This document shows, one piece after another, positions 8,211 through 15,955 of a DNA stretch of 64,000 nucleotides (the stretch's first letter is position 1; each line of letters begins with the position of its first letter). The translations under genes were made by a program, and so were the position numbers. The notes under the pieces are model-generated. The model was not told the DNA's origin. It was given only the letters and a program-made list of their open reading frames with translations, and ran no database searches. This stretch comes from an uncultured Porphyromonadaceae bacterium (lineage in GTDB: Bacteria > Bacteroidota > Bacteroidia > Bacteroidales > Muribaculaceae), in the NCBI GenBank assembly GCA_905198125.1, contig CAJKBH010000012.1, forward strand, positions 21,215 to 85,214, in the 5' to 3' direction.

Positions 8211-8726
8211 ATGAAATATCTAAGCCTGCTGATGCTGCTGACTCTGAGTCTTGTGTTAAGCTCATGCAACAATAATGACGAGACAGACCTGGAAATAGCT
8301 TTGCCTATTTCCAAAACGTATGTTCCCTCTACAATGGAAATCAATTATAATGATTTAGGAGAGGAACAGAAACGAAATCTTATCCATCTGGTCAACAATG
8401 AGCATATTGTAAACGATGCATCTGAATTGCCGGATGATCCGATGGGGTTCAGCGCTGCGTATCAACAAATTGATTTCAATACTTACACTTTGCTGATAAA
8501 GTATGTATTGCACGATTATACCATAGATACGTATTCCAACAGATATTACCGTAACACGAAAGAAAACAGTTATAACTGGTCGATCAATATAGGCACGTCA
8601 TCGGATATGGATATTGCCACGGATGATTTTCAGTTTACAAGATTCGCGATACTTGTACGGAAAATCCCGGCAGACGCACAGGTCAGAACATGGTTGGGCC
8701 TGACGTTCCTCGGGAATAATCTTTAA
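8211..8726 (+). CDS. Lipoprotein of unknown function
   Basis: A 171-residue protein with a lipoprotein signal (lipobox LSS-C about residue 19) and Asn/Asp residues after the cysteine. The body is polar with several Tyr and Asn, and shows no motif I recognise. GCGAGGT provides a ribosome-binding-like stretch before the ATG. It ends just before a tandem duplication and the palindromic element. Confidence 0.65.
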   Translation: MKYLSLLMLLTLSLVLSSCNNNDETDLEIALPISKTYVPSTMEINYNDLGEEQKRNLIHLVNNEHIVNDASELPDDPMGFSAAYQQIDFNTYTLLIKYVLHDYTIDTYSNRYYRNTKENSYNWSINIGTSSDMDIATDDFQFTRFAILVRKIPADAQVRTWLGLTFLGNNL

Positions 8727-8779
8727 GGCACGATGCCTAAACCTCAGAATAGTACTATAAGAAACACAAGTTTCGTCTA

Positions 8780-8815
8780 AGTACATAATAATGAAATAGT
8801 ACATAATAATGAAAT
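8780..8815. repeat. Perfect 18-bp tandem duplication
   Basis: AGTACATAATAATGAAAT occurs twice in direct succession (8780-8797 and 8798-8815), between the lipoprotein gene and the palindromic element. Confidence 0.85.
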
Positions 8816-8845
8816 TATAAGAAATTAGGCTCACATAATCATGTG

Positions 8846-9164
8846 GGATGCTTATTCTCCTATCGGAATTTGTTGCCTCGGAGAGGCTGTTTCTCATTAA
8901 CCCCACGATGGCTTAAGGGTGCGAAGCGTCCCGACAGCCTTCGTGGGGTTAGACTGATGTGGCACAGCTTGGTCGGAGACCATGCCGCTCGCCTTTACGC
9001 CATTGTCATATCGAGGAGTGCAAAGACATGGTCTCCGACCAAACAATATCGTTCCCGTATACCCCACGAAGGACGGTGCCAGCTGAAGCTGTCACCGCCC
9101 ATCGTGGGGTTAATGAGAAACAGCCTCTCCGAGGCAATAAATTCCGATAGACGAATAATCATCC
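8846..9164. repeat. 319-bp nested palindromic element
   Basis: Left arm 8846-8911 and right arm 9099-9164 are inverted copies with 62 of 66 positions matching. Inside, 8938-8949 pairs perfectly with 9061-9072, and 8969-8984 pairs perfectly with 9027-9042. Small local hairpins lie in the two unpaired bulges (8917-8932 and 9074-9097). The arm ends can also pair locally: 8898-8912 with 8938-8951, and 9060-9078 with 9093-9112. One strand would therefore fold as a long hairpin with a four-way junction, or rearrange. No transposase, reverse transcriptase or credible gene lies in it. It could be a miniature inverted-repeat element or a structured RNA. Confidence 0.8.
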
Positions 9165-9241
9165 GAATATGCACCCGAATGGCATCCGAATAGTTGTGTG
9201 TCTTGTCTTTCTTTGAATTACGCTCTGATTTAACCAAATGT

Positions 9242-9257
9242 AACTATTTTTGTAGTT
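9242..9257. promoter_or_regulatory. BlaI-type operator 1
   Basis: AACTATTTTTGTAGTT is an AACTA-N6-TAGTT inverted repeat and the exact reverse complement of operator 3. It lies upstream of the -33 element. Confidence 0.65.
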
Positions 9258-9285
9258 AATAAAGGTTAAAAGTCAAATCCGGGTA

Positions 9286-9315
9286 TTGCAACTATAAAAA
9301 TAGTTATTAACTTTG
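9286..9315 (+). promoter_or_regulatory. Promoter of the BlaI/BlaR-like operon
   Basis: TTG at 9286-9288, a 19-base spacer and TAACTTTG at 9308-9315 form a Bacteroidetes promoter. Operator 2 lies wholly in the spacer. Confidence 0.65.
9290..9305. promoter_or_regulatory. BlaI-type operator 2
   Basis: AACTATAAAAATAGTT is the same AACTA-N6-TAGTT repeat, positioned between the -33 and -7 elements where a bound repressor would block RNA polymerase. Confidence 0.7.
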
Positions 9316-9323
9316 CCGTGTCT

Positions 9324-9339
9324 AACTACAAAAATAGTT
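9324..9339. promoter_or_regulatory. BlaI-type operator 3
   Basis: AACTACAAAAATAGTT ends on the base before the ATG of the repressor gene, downstream of the promoter. Confidence 0.7.
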
Positions 9340-9723
9340 ATGAAAAGGAAACAGGAGGACAAACTGACTCCCAAAGAGGAGGAACTGATGCGTTTGCTGT
9401 GGGAATATGGTCCGATAGCGATCAGCAGACTGGTGGAGCTGTATCCGGACCCAAAGCCACATTTCAATACGGTATCGACCGTGATGCGCAGGCTGGAGGC
9501 CAAGGGTTTTGTGGACCATGAGAATACCGGCGGGACATTCCATTATTTTGCCAAGGTCGAGAAAGAGTACTTCCGCAGTCGCAGTTTCGGTAATTTCATC
9601 AAGAATTATTTCGGAGGGAACTATTTCGGTGCCGTATCTTCGTTGGTGGCCGAAGAAAAGATTTCTGCCGACGAACTAAAGGAATTACTTAAGCTGGTAG
9701 AGCAGAAGGGGAGTCAAAAATAA
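9340..9723 (+). CDS. BlaI/MecI/CopY family repressor
   Basis: A 127-residue winged-helix repressor. 'LTPKEEELMRLLWEYGPIAI' and FNTVSTVMRRLEAKGFVDHE are the typical DNA-binding half; the C-terminal third is the dimerisation region that a BlaR-type protease would cleave. I start at the ATG at 9340, since the upstream TTG lies inside the promoter. Three matching inverted repeats around the promoter predict tight autorepression. It is cotranscribed with the M56 protease gene seven bases later. Confidence 0.92.
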   Translation: MKRKQEDKLTPKEEELMRLLWEYGPIAISRLVELYPDPKPHFNTVSTVMRRLEAKGFVDHENTGGTFHYFAKVEKEYFRSRSFGNFIKNYFGGNYFGAVSSLVAEEKISADELKELLKLVEQKGSQK

Positions 9724-9730
9724 GATTACG

Positions 9731-11125
9731 ATGGGAGCTTTTTTATCATATTCCATAATTAGCGGTTTTCTGCTGCTGGCGTTGTACCTTGTATATAGGT
9801 TGCTTTTGGCCCGGGACAATCAGCATGGGTTTAACCGTGGAGTGTTATTGGCCATTTATGCAGTGTCATTTGCGGCATATCCTGTTCTTCAATTAGTCAG
9901 CGGTCTTAAAGGCTCGTCATCTTCACAGATGGTTGCGCATGGTGCCATGGAGGTAATCGGCAAGTCAGAGGTCGCAGACTCGACACCTGTATGGGGAGTC
10001 ATACTGGTATTGGCATTCATAATCGGAATGGTGATAGTATCAATAAGAACCGTGATAACATGGGTGCGACTCATCAGAGTGATACGTTCGGGCCAAAAGA
10101 TAGAGCATAACGGATACACCTTGGTTGTGACGGACGACGAACGGTTGGCTCCGTTCAGCTGGATGCGCTATGTGGTGATCAGCCGCCGGGATTATGGGAG
10201 TTACAGTCCGGCGATAGTTACGCACGAACTGAAGCACATAGCCTGTCACCATTGGGTGGACCTGTTGATAGCCCAAGCGGTGTGTATCGTGAACTGGTTC
10301 AACCCGGCCGCATGGCTGATGCGCGACGAACTGATGCTGGTGCATGAATATCAGGCCGACATGGCTGTCATTGACCGTGGCCATGACGCGCAGGAATATC
10401 AGATGTTGTTGATAAAGAAAGCTGTTGGCGCCAGATTCCCGTCCTTGGCCAACAGCCTGAATCATAGTAAACTCAAAAAACGAATCACCATGATGTACAA
10501 AGCAAAAAGTGGTGCGGGGCGAAAGTGGAAAGCCCTCGCGATGGTGCCTGTGCTTGCATTGGCACTGGGTCTGACCGGTGTGCCGGTCGTGAGAGCCGCT
10601 GTGTCGACTATCGGCACTCTCAAAGTTTCTGACGGCAAAAGTAGTGAAAATCCGTCAGATAACAAAATCTCTGTCCCGCATTTTAAGGTCAAGAGCATCA
10701 ACAACAACGACGGCAAGACCACTGTGGAAATCAGAGGCGAAGGGCTGGGCAATAGACTGAATGTTTCGGGAGGAACCTTCACTACGAAGGGCAAGACATA
10801 CGAAGCCAGGTCGTTGAATTGCTCCATGACTGATGGCAATGCCACCATAACCGCCGTGTTCCCTTTCCTTACGGAATTCGACAATGTCAGCATGACGCTT
10901 GACATCAACGGCGAAAAAATGACCTTCGACCTTGAAGACTTCTTCAACAATGCGGGAAAATCAATAGCTTCGATCCCCGGTCTTGAAAACATGAAGGTGT
11001 ATTTGGACGGTAAGGAGATTAGCCTGATAGATGTGCAGGAAATCGCATCGGATCAGATTGCGTCGATGTCGGTTGACAAGAAAGAAAACATCATCTATAT
11101 CACCATCAAGAAAACAGATAAATAA
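9731..11125 (+). CDS. BlaR1-like M56 family membrane metallopeptidase
   Basis: A 464-residue sensor-protease. Helices near residues 5-25, 38-58, 87-107 and 267-287 flank a cytosolic zinc-protease domain with HELKH at 165-169 and the third ligand in HEYQAD (E205). After the last helix about 175 residues lie outside the membrane. They contain no penicillin-binding SxxK-type sensor but end in a segment like that of Bacteroidetes M56 proteins (KVYLDGKEISLIDVQEIASD). It should sense an envelope signal and cut the repressor encoded just upstream. The ligand is unknown; beta-lactam should not be assumed. Confidence 0.88.
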   Translation: MGAFLSYSIISGFLLLALYLVYRLLLARDNQHGFNRGVLLAIYAVSFAAYPVLQLVSGLKGSSSSQMVAHGAMEVIGKSEVADSTPVWGVILVLAFIIGMVIVSIRTVITWVRLIRVIRSGQKIEHNGYTLVVTDDERLAPFSWMRYVVISRRDYGSYSPAIVTHELKHIACHHWVDLLIAQAVCIVNWFNPAAWLMRDELMLVHEYQADMAVIDRGHDAQEYQMLLIKKAVGARFPSLANSLNHSKLKKRITMMYKAKSGAGRKWKALAMVPVLALALGLTGVPVVRAAVSTIGTLKVSDGKSSENPSDNKISVPHFKVKSINNNDGKTTVEIRGEGLGNRLNVSGGTFTTKGKTYEARSLNCSMTDGNATITAVFPFLTEFDNVSMTLDINGEKMTFDLEDFFNNAGKSIASIPGLENMKVYLDGKEISLIDVQEIASDQIASMSVDKKENIIYITIKKTDK

Positions 11126-11174
11126 CAATAATTATAACCGGCTATATTTCAGGGATATAAAGTTGTCTTAAAAT

Positions 11175-11204
11175 AATCGAGGCTACCGACCGGCAGCCTC
11201 GATT
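11175..11204. terminator. Bidirectional terminator between blaR-like and ars genes
   Basis: AATCGAGGCT and AGCCTCGATT form a 10-bp stem with a short GC-rich loop, followed by TTT on the plus strand and T-rich sequence on the minus strand. It separates convergent operons. Confidence 0.75.
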
Positions 11205-11258
11205 TTATATTATGTTTAAGGTGACAAAAGAAGAGTTCCCTAAATGAATAGGCGAATA

Positions 11259-12167
11259 TTAGAGTAGAATATTAAACAGGTATCCGGAAATTACAGCCGT
11301 CAGAAATATGACTGCTACGATCATGGCGACGAGTTTCTTCTTAAATATGCTTGCAAGCATCGACATTTCGGGGATGGCCATGCCGGCGCCGCCAATTACG
11401 AGTGCTATGACGGCACCGATGCTCATCCCTTTGCTCATCAATGCCACGCCGATAGGGATTGCGGTCTCTGCACGGATATATAGAGGTACTCCTATGATGG
11501 CTGCGACAGGCACCGCAAAGGGATTGTCAGGTCCTGCAATTTTCAAAACCCAATCACTCGGCATGTATCCGTAGATTACAGCCCCCAGGGCTACGCCGAT
11601 GATTAGATACCATATAATAGGACGAAGTGTATCCCAACCGGCTCGAAGTGCCAATGCAATTTTCTGACTCCACGGAAGTTGTTTCCTGTCAATCGAACTT
11701 TCGTCCGCTGAACAACAGGACTGCTTTTTCAATCTTACGTTCTTTACATATTTCTGCGCATCGACTTTTTGCAGTCCCCAGCCGAAGAACACGGCACAGA
11801 GAAAGGCAATCGCCACATAAATCAGCATAGCCTTGATTCCGACCAGTGCGCCAAGCATCGCTATTATTATGGGATTCAGTAACGGCGAGGCTATTAGAAA
11901 CGACATAGTGGCTCCAAATGGTACGCCTGCATTTAAGAATCCGACCGTCATGGGCAGGGTGGAACAGGCGCAGAATGGTGTTAGCGCTCCGAAACCCGCA
12001 GCAATCACGTTGCCGAAAAATCCAGCCTTTTCAATCTTCTTGCTGATTTTTTCCTGCGGAATATACATCAGGATGATTTCAACAATCGCCGTAATCACGA
12101 TGAACAATACAACAAGTTCAACCGTGATGTAGCAGAAATACCAAAGTGTATCGAGTAAAGTGTTCAT
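11259..12167 (-). CDS. Permease of the ArsP/DUF318 family (arsenic operon)
   Basis: A 302-residue polytopic permease (about eight helices) with the family signature TPFCACSTLP in the first repeat and 'GPDNPFAVPVAAIIGVPLYI' later. ArsP-type permeases export trivalent arsenicals, especially organic ones. The cytosolic loop between the two halves carries KKQSCCSADES, a vicinal cysteine pair also seen in other proteins of this operon. The gene overlaps arsC by four bases and is the last of the operon. Confidence 0.85.
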   Translation of the reverse strand: MNTLLDTLWYFCYITVELVVLFIVITAIVEIILMYIPQEKISKKIEKAGFFGNVIAAGFGALTPFCACSTLPMTVGFLNAGVPFGATMSFLIASPLLNPIIIAMLGALVGIKAMLIYVAIAFLCAVFFGWGLQKVDAQKYVKNVRLKKQSCCSADESSIDRKQLPWSQKIALALRAGWDTLRPIIWYLIIGVALGAVIYGYMPSDWVLKIAGPDNPFAVPVAAIIGVPLYIRAETAIPIGVALMSKGMSIGAVIALVIGGAGMAIPEMSMLASIFKKKLVAMIVAVIFLTAVISGYLFNILL

Positions 12168-12586
12168 TTCAGACTTCCCGTATAAAATGCTTCAAATCGC
12201 TTTGCTATCTCATTGCGTACACGTCGGAACTCGCTCATGATATACGCTTCAGAACCGATAGCGTCTGAAGGGTCATCGAATCCGATATGAATACGATGTC
12301 TCACATTACCTGTAAATACCGGACAGGTTTCATTAGCTCCTCCGCACACGGTTATGACATAATCCCACGGTTCGTTGAGATATTCACCGACATTGTGCGG
12401 TGTATGTCCGCTTATGTCGATGCCTATTTCCTTCATAACCTCCACGGCGCGAGGATTGACCTTTTCCGCAGGTTTAGTTCCGGCGGAAAACACTTCAATC
12501 TCAGAATCAAGCGACTGGAGAACGCCATGCGCCATCTGACTGCGGCAACTGTTGCCGGTACATAAAATCAATACTTTCATTTTCAT
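12164..12586 (-). CDS. arsC: Arsenate reductase, low-molecular-weight phosphatase type
   Basis: A 140-residue protein with the phosphatase loop CTGNSCRS (CX5R) near the N-terminus. Later cysteine in TVCGGANETCPVF fits the thioredoxin-coupled ArsC family, which reduces As(V) to As(III) through a cysteine relay. It lies between two permease genes, seven bases after the upstream one and overlapping the downstream one, so reduction and export are coupled genetically. The thioredoxin encoded two genes upstream is a natural reductant candidate. Confidence 0.92.
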   Translation of the reverse strand: MKMKVLILCTGNSCRSQMAHGVLQSLDSEIEVFSAGTKPAEKVNPRAVEVMKEIGIDISGHTPHNVGEYLNEPWDYVITVCGGANETCPVFTGNVRHRIHIGFDDPSDAIGSEAYIMSEFRRVRNEIAKRFEAFYTGSLK

Positions 12587-12592
12587 TTCGAT

Positions 12593-13933
12593 TTAGAAGA
12601 GATAGCCGTAAACCCATCCGGAAATGGTAGCCATGACTATTACAAGAGCTACATATATCACTGTCTTTTTCGTGCCCATCACACTGCGGATCACAAGCAT
12701 ATTCGGCAGCGACAGCGACGGGCCTGCAAGAAGCAATGCGAGTGCCGGGCCTTTACCCATGCCGGAAGCGAGCAGGCCCTGAATAATCGGAACTTCGGTG
12801 AGGGTGGCGAAATACATAAACGCGCCGGTGAAACTTGCGAAGAAGTTTGACAGTAACGAATTGCCGCCTACTGCCCATTCAACCCAACTGTTGGGGATAA
12901 TGCCGGGCAGTTCCATGCCGTCGTGTGTCGAACCGAGGAGAAAGCCTGCGGTCAAAACACCTACTGCAAGCAACGGCAATATCAGCTTGGCAAATCCACA
13001 CGACGACAACACCCACTCGCGGTTTTCGTCATCGTTTTTGTCACATAACAACACAATGGCAAGCACGGCGACGGAAACAACCATCGGCACAAGCGGCGCA
13101 AGTTTTGCGTCGGGGATGAAAACATTGGCGAGGATGGCAGATATTGCCACTGCGATAGCGCCGAGGATAATCCACCGAGCTTTCAGATGGAGTATTTTCA
13201 CAAGTATTACGCATAACGCTATGGCGAGTGCGGAAGTAATCCACCATTTGGCATTGTAGATCGCGGCCCATATTCCTCGGTCGATGGCTGCCGGAGCACC
13301 CCAGTTGGCGAACACAAGAATCGCCACAAGGGTAAAGAAGAACAACGCCGTCTGCCAAAGCGGGCGCTTTTCGGGTGGCGGAACTATATTCATCTGTTCC
13401 ACTTCTTTGTCTCGCTCCTCCTTGCGGAAGATGAACGACATCACCAATCCGATGACAATTGCAAACGTGACTGCGCCGATGATACGCGCAAGGCCCATTT
13501 CCAGCCCGAGGATACGGGCTGTGAGGATTATGGACAGTATGCTGATGGCGGGGCCGGAATACAGGAACGCTATCGCCGGACCGAGACCCGCACCACGTTT
13601 GTATATGCTGGTGAACAACGGGAGAATGGTACAGGAACATACAGCGAGAATACCGCCGGAAACCGATGCCACAGTGTATGACACCCATTTCTTGGCGTTT
13701 GCTCCGAAATATTTCAGCACGGCACCCTGACTTACGAACACAGCAATCACACCGGCGATGAAAAATGCCGGGAGAAGGCAGAGAACGATATGCTCACGGG
13801 CGTACCATTTGGCGAGGTCAAGGGTCGAGTGTATCGCCGTCATCAGCGTGTCGCTGTTGACAGGCAGGAAGAATGCTGTCAGGAATATGACAACGGTCCA
13901 AATCAGAAACTTGATTTCCTTTCGCGTTTCCAT
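12593..13933 (-). CDS. Second ArsP/DUF318-type permease
   Basis: A 446-residue permease with about ten membrane helices. CSCTILPLF in the first repeat and 'LLLAGPSLSLPNMLVIRSVM' in the second mark the two-fold DUF318 fold. It is longer than the 302-residue permease downstream and clearly not its recent copy. Probable function is export of arsenite or organoarsenicals; specificity cannot be read. It follows the thioredoxin gene by 22 bases. Confidence 0.85.
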   Translation of the reverse strand: METRKEIKFLIWTVVIFLTAFFLPVNSDTLMTAIHSTLDLAKWYAREHIVLCLLPAFFIAGVIAVFVSQGAVLKYFGANAKKWVSYTVASVSGGILAVCSCTILPLFTSIYKRGAGLGPAIAFLYSGPAISILSIILTARILGLEMGLARIIGAVTFAIVIGLVMSFIFRKEERDKEVEQMNIVPPPEKRPLWQTALFFFTLVAILVFANWGAPAAIDRGIWAAIYNAKWWITSALAIALCVILVKILHLKARWIILGAIAVAISAILANVFIPDAKLAPLVPMVVSVAVLAIVLLCDKNDDENREWVLSSCGFAKLILPLLAVGVLTAGFLLGSTHDGMELPGIIPNSWVEWAVGGNSLLSNFFASFTGAFMYFATLTEVPIIQGLLASGMGKGPALALLLAGPSLSLPNMLVIRSVMGTKKTVIYVALVIVMATISGWVYGYLF

Positions 13934-13955
13934 ATCAGTCTCCGGTTGTTAAAGT

Positions 13956-14378
13956 TCAGATGCCGAGAACCTTTTTCACTTCGTCAGCCGAGGGGACATG
14001 TCCCTTGATTTTGACGGAGCCGTCAACGACTACGGCAGGTGTCGCCATGATGTTGTATTTCATCATCTCGGCAATATCCTCGATTTTGGAGAGTCTGACA
14101 TCGAGATTGTTTTCGCTGATGACACGTTCCACCACCTTGTAGGTCTCCTTGCACTTGGCGCAGCCGGGACCGAGGACAAGGACTTCGCTAACCTTAGTGC
14201 CGGGAGTGGTGGCGCAGCATGTTGTCTCTGTGGACTCGACAGATTCTTCAGAGCATCCGCATGAAGGGGCGGCCTTTATATCGTCATCGACGATTATGTT
14301 GCTGTTGCAGCAGCATGAGCTTTTCTTTTTGGGCGCGAAGAGCGTCGACCAGAAACCTTTCTTTTCTTTTTTATCCAT
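13956..14378 (-). CDS. Thioredoxin-fold protein (TM0996/MTH895 type) with Cys-rich N-terminus
   Basis: A 140-residue protein. The last 80 residues are a small thioredoxin/glutaredoxin-like domain with the redox pair in GPGCAKC and the cis-proline region NIMATPAVVVDG. The first 60 residues are an extension with seven cysteines in three clusters (SSCCCN, SCGCSEE, TTCCATT), unusual for the family and plausibly thiol ligands for As(III). It has no signal peptide, so it is cytosolic. In Bacteroides organoarsenical operons a partner called ArsE accompanies ArsF and ArsG; this could be its counterpart, which I cannot confirm. Confidence 0.8.
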   Translation of the reverse strand: MDKKEKKGFWSTLFAPKKKSSCCCNSNIIVDDDIKAAPSCGCSEESVESTETTCCATTPGTKVSEVLVLGPGCAKCKETYKVVERVISENNLDVRLSKIEDIAEMMKYNIMATPAVVVDGSVKIKGHVPSADEVKKVLGI

Positions 14379-14407
14379 ATTCTTGTTATTTACAGATTAT
14401 AAAATTC

Positions 14408-15115
14408 TTAGAGATACATCATTACGCAGTAGTATATTCCTACGGCGATGAAAATGATACCGACAATAATGTTGAGCCATTTCTGGATTATGCGTAGTTT
14501 GCCGTAAAACTCGCCGACTTTCTCAACACTAAAAGCGAGAATCCACGCAACCGCAAGCACCGGGAGGGCTGTGGCGACTGCAAAAAGGACGGGCAATAGC
14601 CAGCCTGCGCTTGCAGTTACAGACATAGGAATGAGCATACCGAAATACAGCACTCCGCTTGTAGGACAGAAAGCCATTGCGAACAGGACACCGAGCAGCA
14701 AAGCTCCCCATCCCCCTTTTCGTGCAAGACCTTCGCCGTTTCCACCGAAACCGAACTGAGGCAGGTTGAGCTTATGACCTGTCAGCATGAAAAGTCCGAT
14801 AAGCAATAGCAATGGTCCGATAAGCAATTCACCCCATTTGCCTATGGCTTTCTGTATGCCGAAAACACTTGCCCCCTCTTTAAGTATCGAGATCAGCACG
14901 ATACCGAGGACTGTGTAGGCTATGATACGCCCGACGGTATAGAGCACTCCGTTTCTGAATATGCGGTTACGGTTCTCTATGTCCTTGCTGATATAGCCTA
15001 TTGCGGCTATATTTGTGGCAAGCGGACACGGCGAAATAGCCGTGAGCAATCCCAAAAGGAAGACAGTCAAAGCCGGGGCCGTGCTATTGTCGAGCAGTGT
15101 TTGTAACCAGTCCAT
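14408..15115 (-). CDS. arsG: ArsG family transporter (CcdA/DsbD-like; organoarsenical efflux)
   Basis: A 235-residue membrane protein of six helices with ISPCPLATNI near the N-terminus and FCPTSGVLYF in the middle, the paired cysteine-proline motifs of the CcdA/DsbD fold. The family is named for aromatic aminobenzylarsenical efflux in Bacteroides. Its start shares one base with the stop of arsF (TAATG), so the two are translationally coupled, and it may move electrons or arsenicals together with ArsF. Confidence 0.85.
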   Translation of the reverse strand: MDWLQTLLDNSTAPALTVFLLGLLTAISPCPLATNIAAIGYISKDIENRNRIFRNGVLYTVGRIIAYTVLGIVLISILKEGASVFGIQKAIGKWGELLIGPLLLLIGLFMLTGHKLNLPQFGFGGNGEGLARKGGWGALLLGVLFAMAFCPTSGVLYFGMLIPMSVTASAGWLLPVLFAVATALPVLAVAWILAFSVEKVGEFYGKLRIIQKWLNIIVGIIFIAVGIYYCVMMYL

Positions 15116-15540
15116 TATTTTAGGGATTGACGGATTTTTTCAGCAAGAGTTTTCTTGAACGCATCCGGGTTCTTGCGGGCATTGCCGAAGGCGAATTCAG
15201 TCATATTGTCACGTGTTTCTTTCCCTCCTTTCCATTTATTGACAAAGAGAGACGACCAAGTCACTTCGTATCTATCGGCAACCTTTTCTCCATCCGGAGT
15301 AGATATATCCACGATTTTGAATACGACCTTGCCGTTTTTCAGTTCGTTGGCAAACATCGAATTGAGAACTTCGCGGGTATTCTTCTCAATTGCCATGCAG
15401 GTGGCACAGCGTTGTTTGCAGTGGAAGTAAATGACCTCCACTCTGTCGTTCACCGGAGATTTTGCGTTGGCGGTATTCTCACCGCTTCCGCAGGACATTA
15501 GCCCTATCATTAGGGCGAAAATCATCAGTAGTTTTTTCAT
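15115..15540 (-). CDS. arsF: ArsF family protein (nitroreductase subunit)
   Basis: A 141-residue lipoprotein-like or secreted protein with signal MKKLLMIFALMIGLMSCGSG (lipobox LMS-C). A thioredoxin-like core follows, with paired cysteines in CKQRCATCMAI and 'VTWSSLFVNKWKGGKETRDN'. The family is called nitrophenyl compound nitroreductase subunit ArsF. An upstream in-frame ATG would overlap arsR, so I use the ATG at 15540. It probably acts in the periplasm with the membrane partner ArsG. Confidence 0.8.
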   Translation of the reverse strand: MKKLLMIFALMIGLMSCGSGENTANAKSPVNDRVEVIYFHCKQRCATCMAIEKNTREVLNSMFANELKNGKVVFKIVDISTPDGEKVADRYEVTWSSLFVNKWKGGKETRDNMTEFAFGNARKNPDAFKKTLAEKIRQSLK

Positions 15541-15564
15541 GTTCTTGAAAGTATTTAGGTTGTT

Positions 15565-15582
15565 ATTTGCCGAATTACGAAC
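15565..15582. promoter_or_regulatory. Second candidate ArsR site, between arsR and arsF
   Basis: On the minus strand GTTCGTAATTCGGCAAAT resembles the 18-mer at the arsR promoter (13 of 18 positions the same). It lies just upstream of arsF and could allow an internal control point. Confidence 0.35.
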
Positions 15583-15604
15583 ATTAATGATAAAAAAATA
15601 GTGC

Positions 15605-15934
15605 TTACGAACAGCAGCTATTCTTGTTTGAGGGGGAGCATTCGTAAAGCATCTGTGAAAACAGTTGCTTGGCAAGAGCCCAGTTCTCCGGATTGATACA
15701 GTATTTTACTTTAGGTGGCTCGATGGTGCCCTGTATCAGCCCGGCTTCTTTCAATTCGCTCAGATGTTGCGATACTGTCGCTTTCGCAACAGGAAGCACC
15801 TCGTGTATGTCGCCGAAAAAACATTCGTTTCTCTGAGCAAGGAAATGCAGGATTGCAATACGGGTAGGATGTCCCATTGCCTTTGCAAACCTCGCAAGAC
15901 GCTCCTGTTCAGGCGTTATCTCCAATTTCGTCAT
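15605..15934 (-). CDS. arsR: ArsR family repressor
   Basis: A 109-residue winged-helix repressor: 'MGHPTRIAILHFLAQRNECF', 'VLPVAKATVSQHLSELKEAG' and KYCINPENW fit the ArsR/SmtB fold of Bacteroidetes. The C-terminus ends NKNSCCS with another cysteine nine residues before it, a likely As(III) site. I start at MTKLEITPE rather than at the upstream ATG, which lies in the promoter. It opens the leftward arsenic operon. Confidence 0.9.
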   Translation of the reverse strand: MTKLEITPEQERLARFAKAMGHPTRIAILHFLAQRNECFFGDIHEVLPVAKATVSQHLSELKEAGLIQGTIEPPKVKYCINPENWALAKQLFSQMLYECSPSNKNSCCS

Positions 15935-15955
15935 ATCTTCTTTGTTAGCTGTTCG

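Noticed and set aside
8846..9164. Invertible promoter (inverton) or retron
   Set aside because: No -33/-7 pair was found inside the invertible part on either strand, and no recombinase or reverse transcriptase lies nearby. The arms are also longer than usual inverton repeats.
8843..9237. Open frames on both strands inside the palindromic element (116 and 80 residues)
   Set aside because: They are read-through of the inverted arms; the same residues appear from both arms, and composition is not protein-like.
9340..11125. Naming the pair a beta-lactam resistance system
   Set aside because: The sensor lacks a penicillin-binding motif and no beta-lactamase is adjacent.
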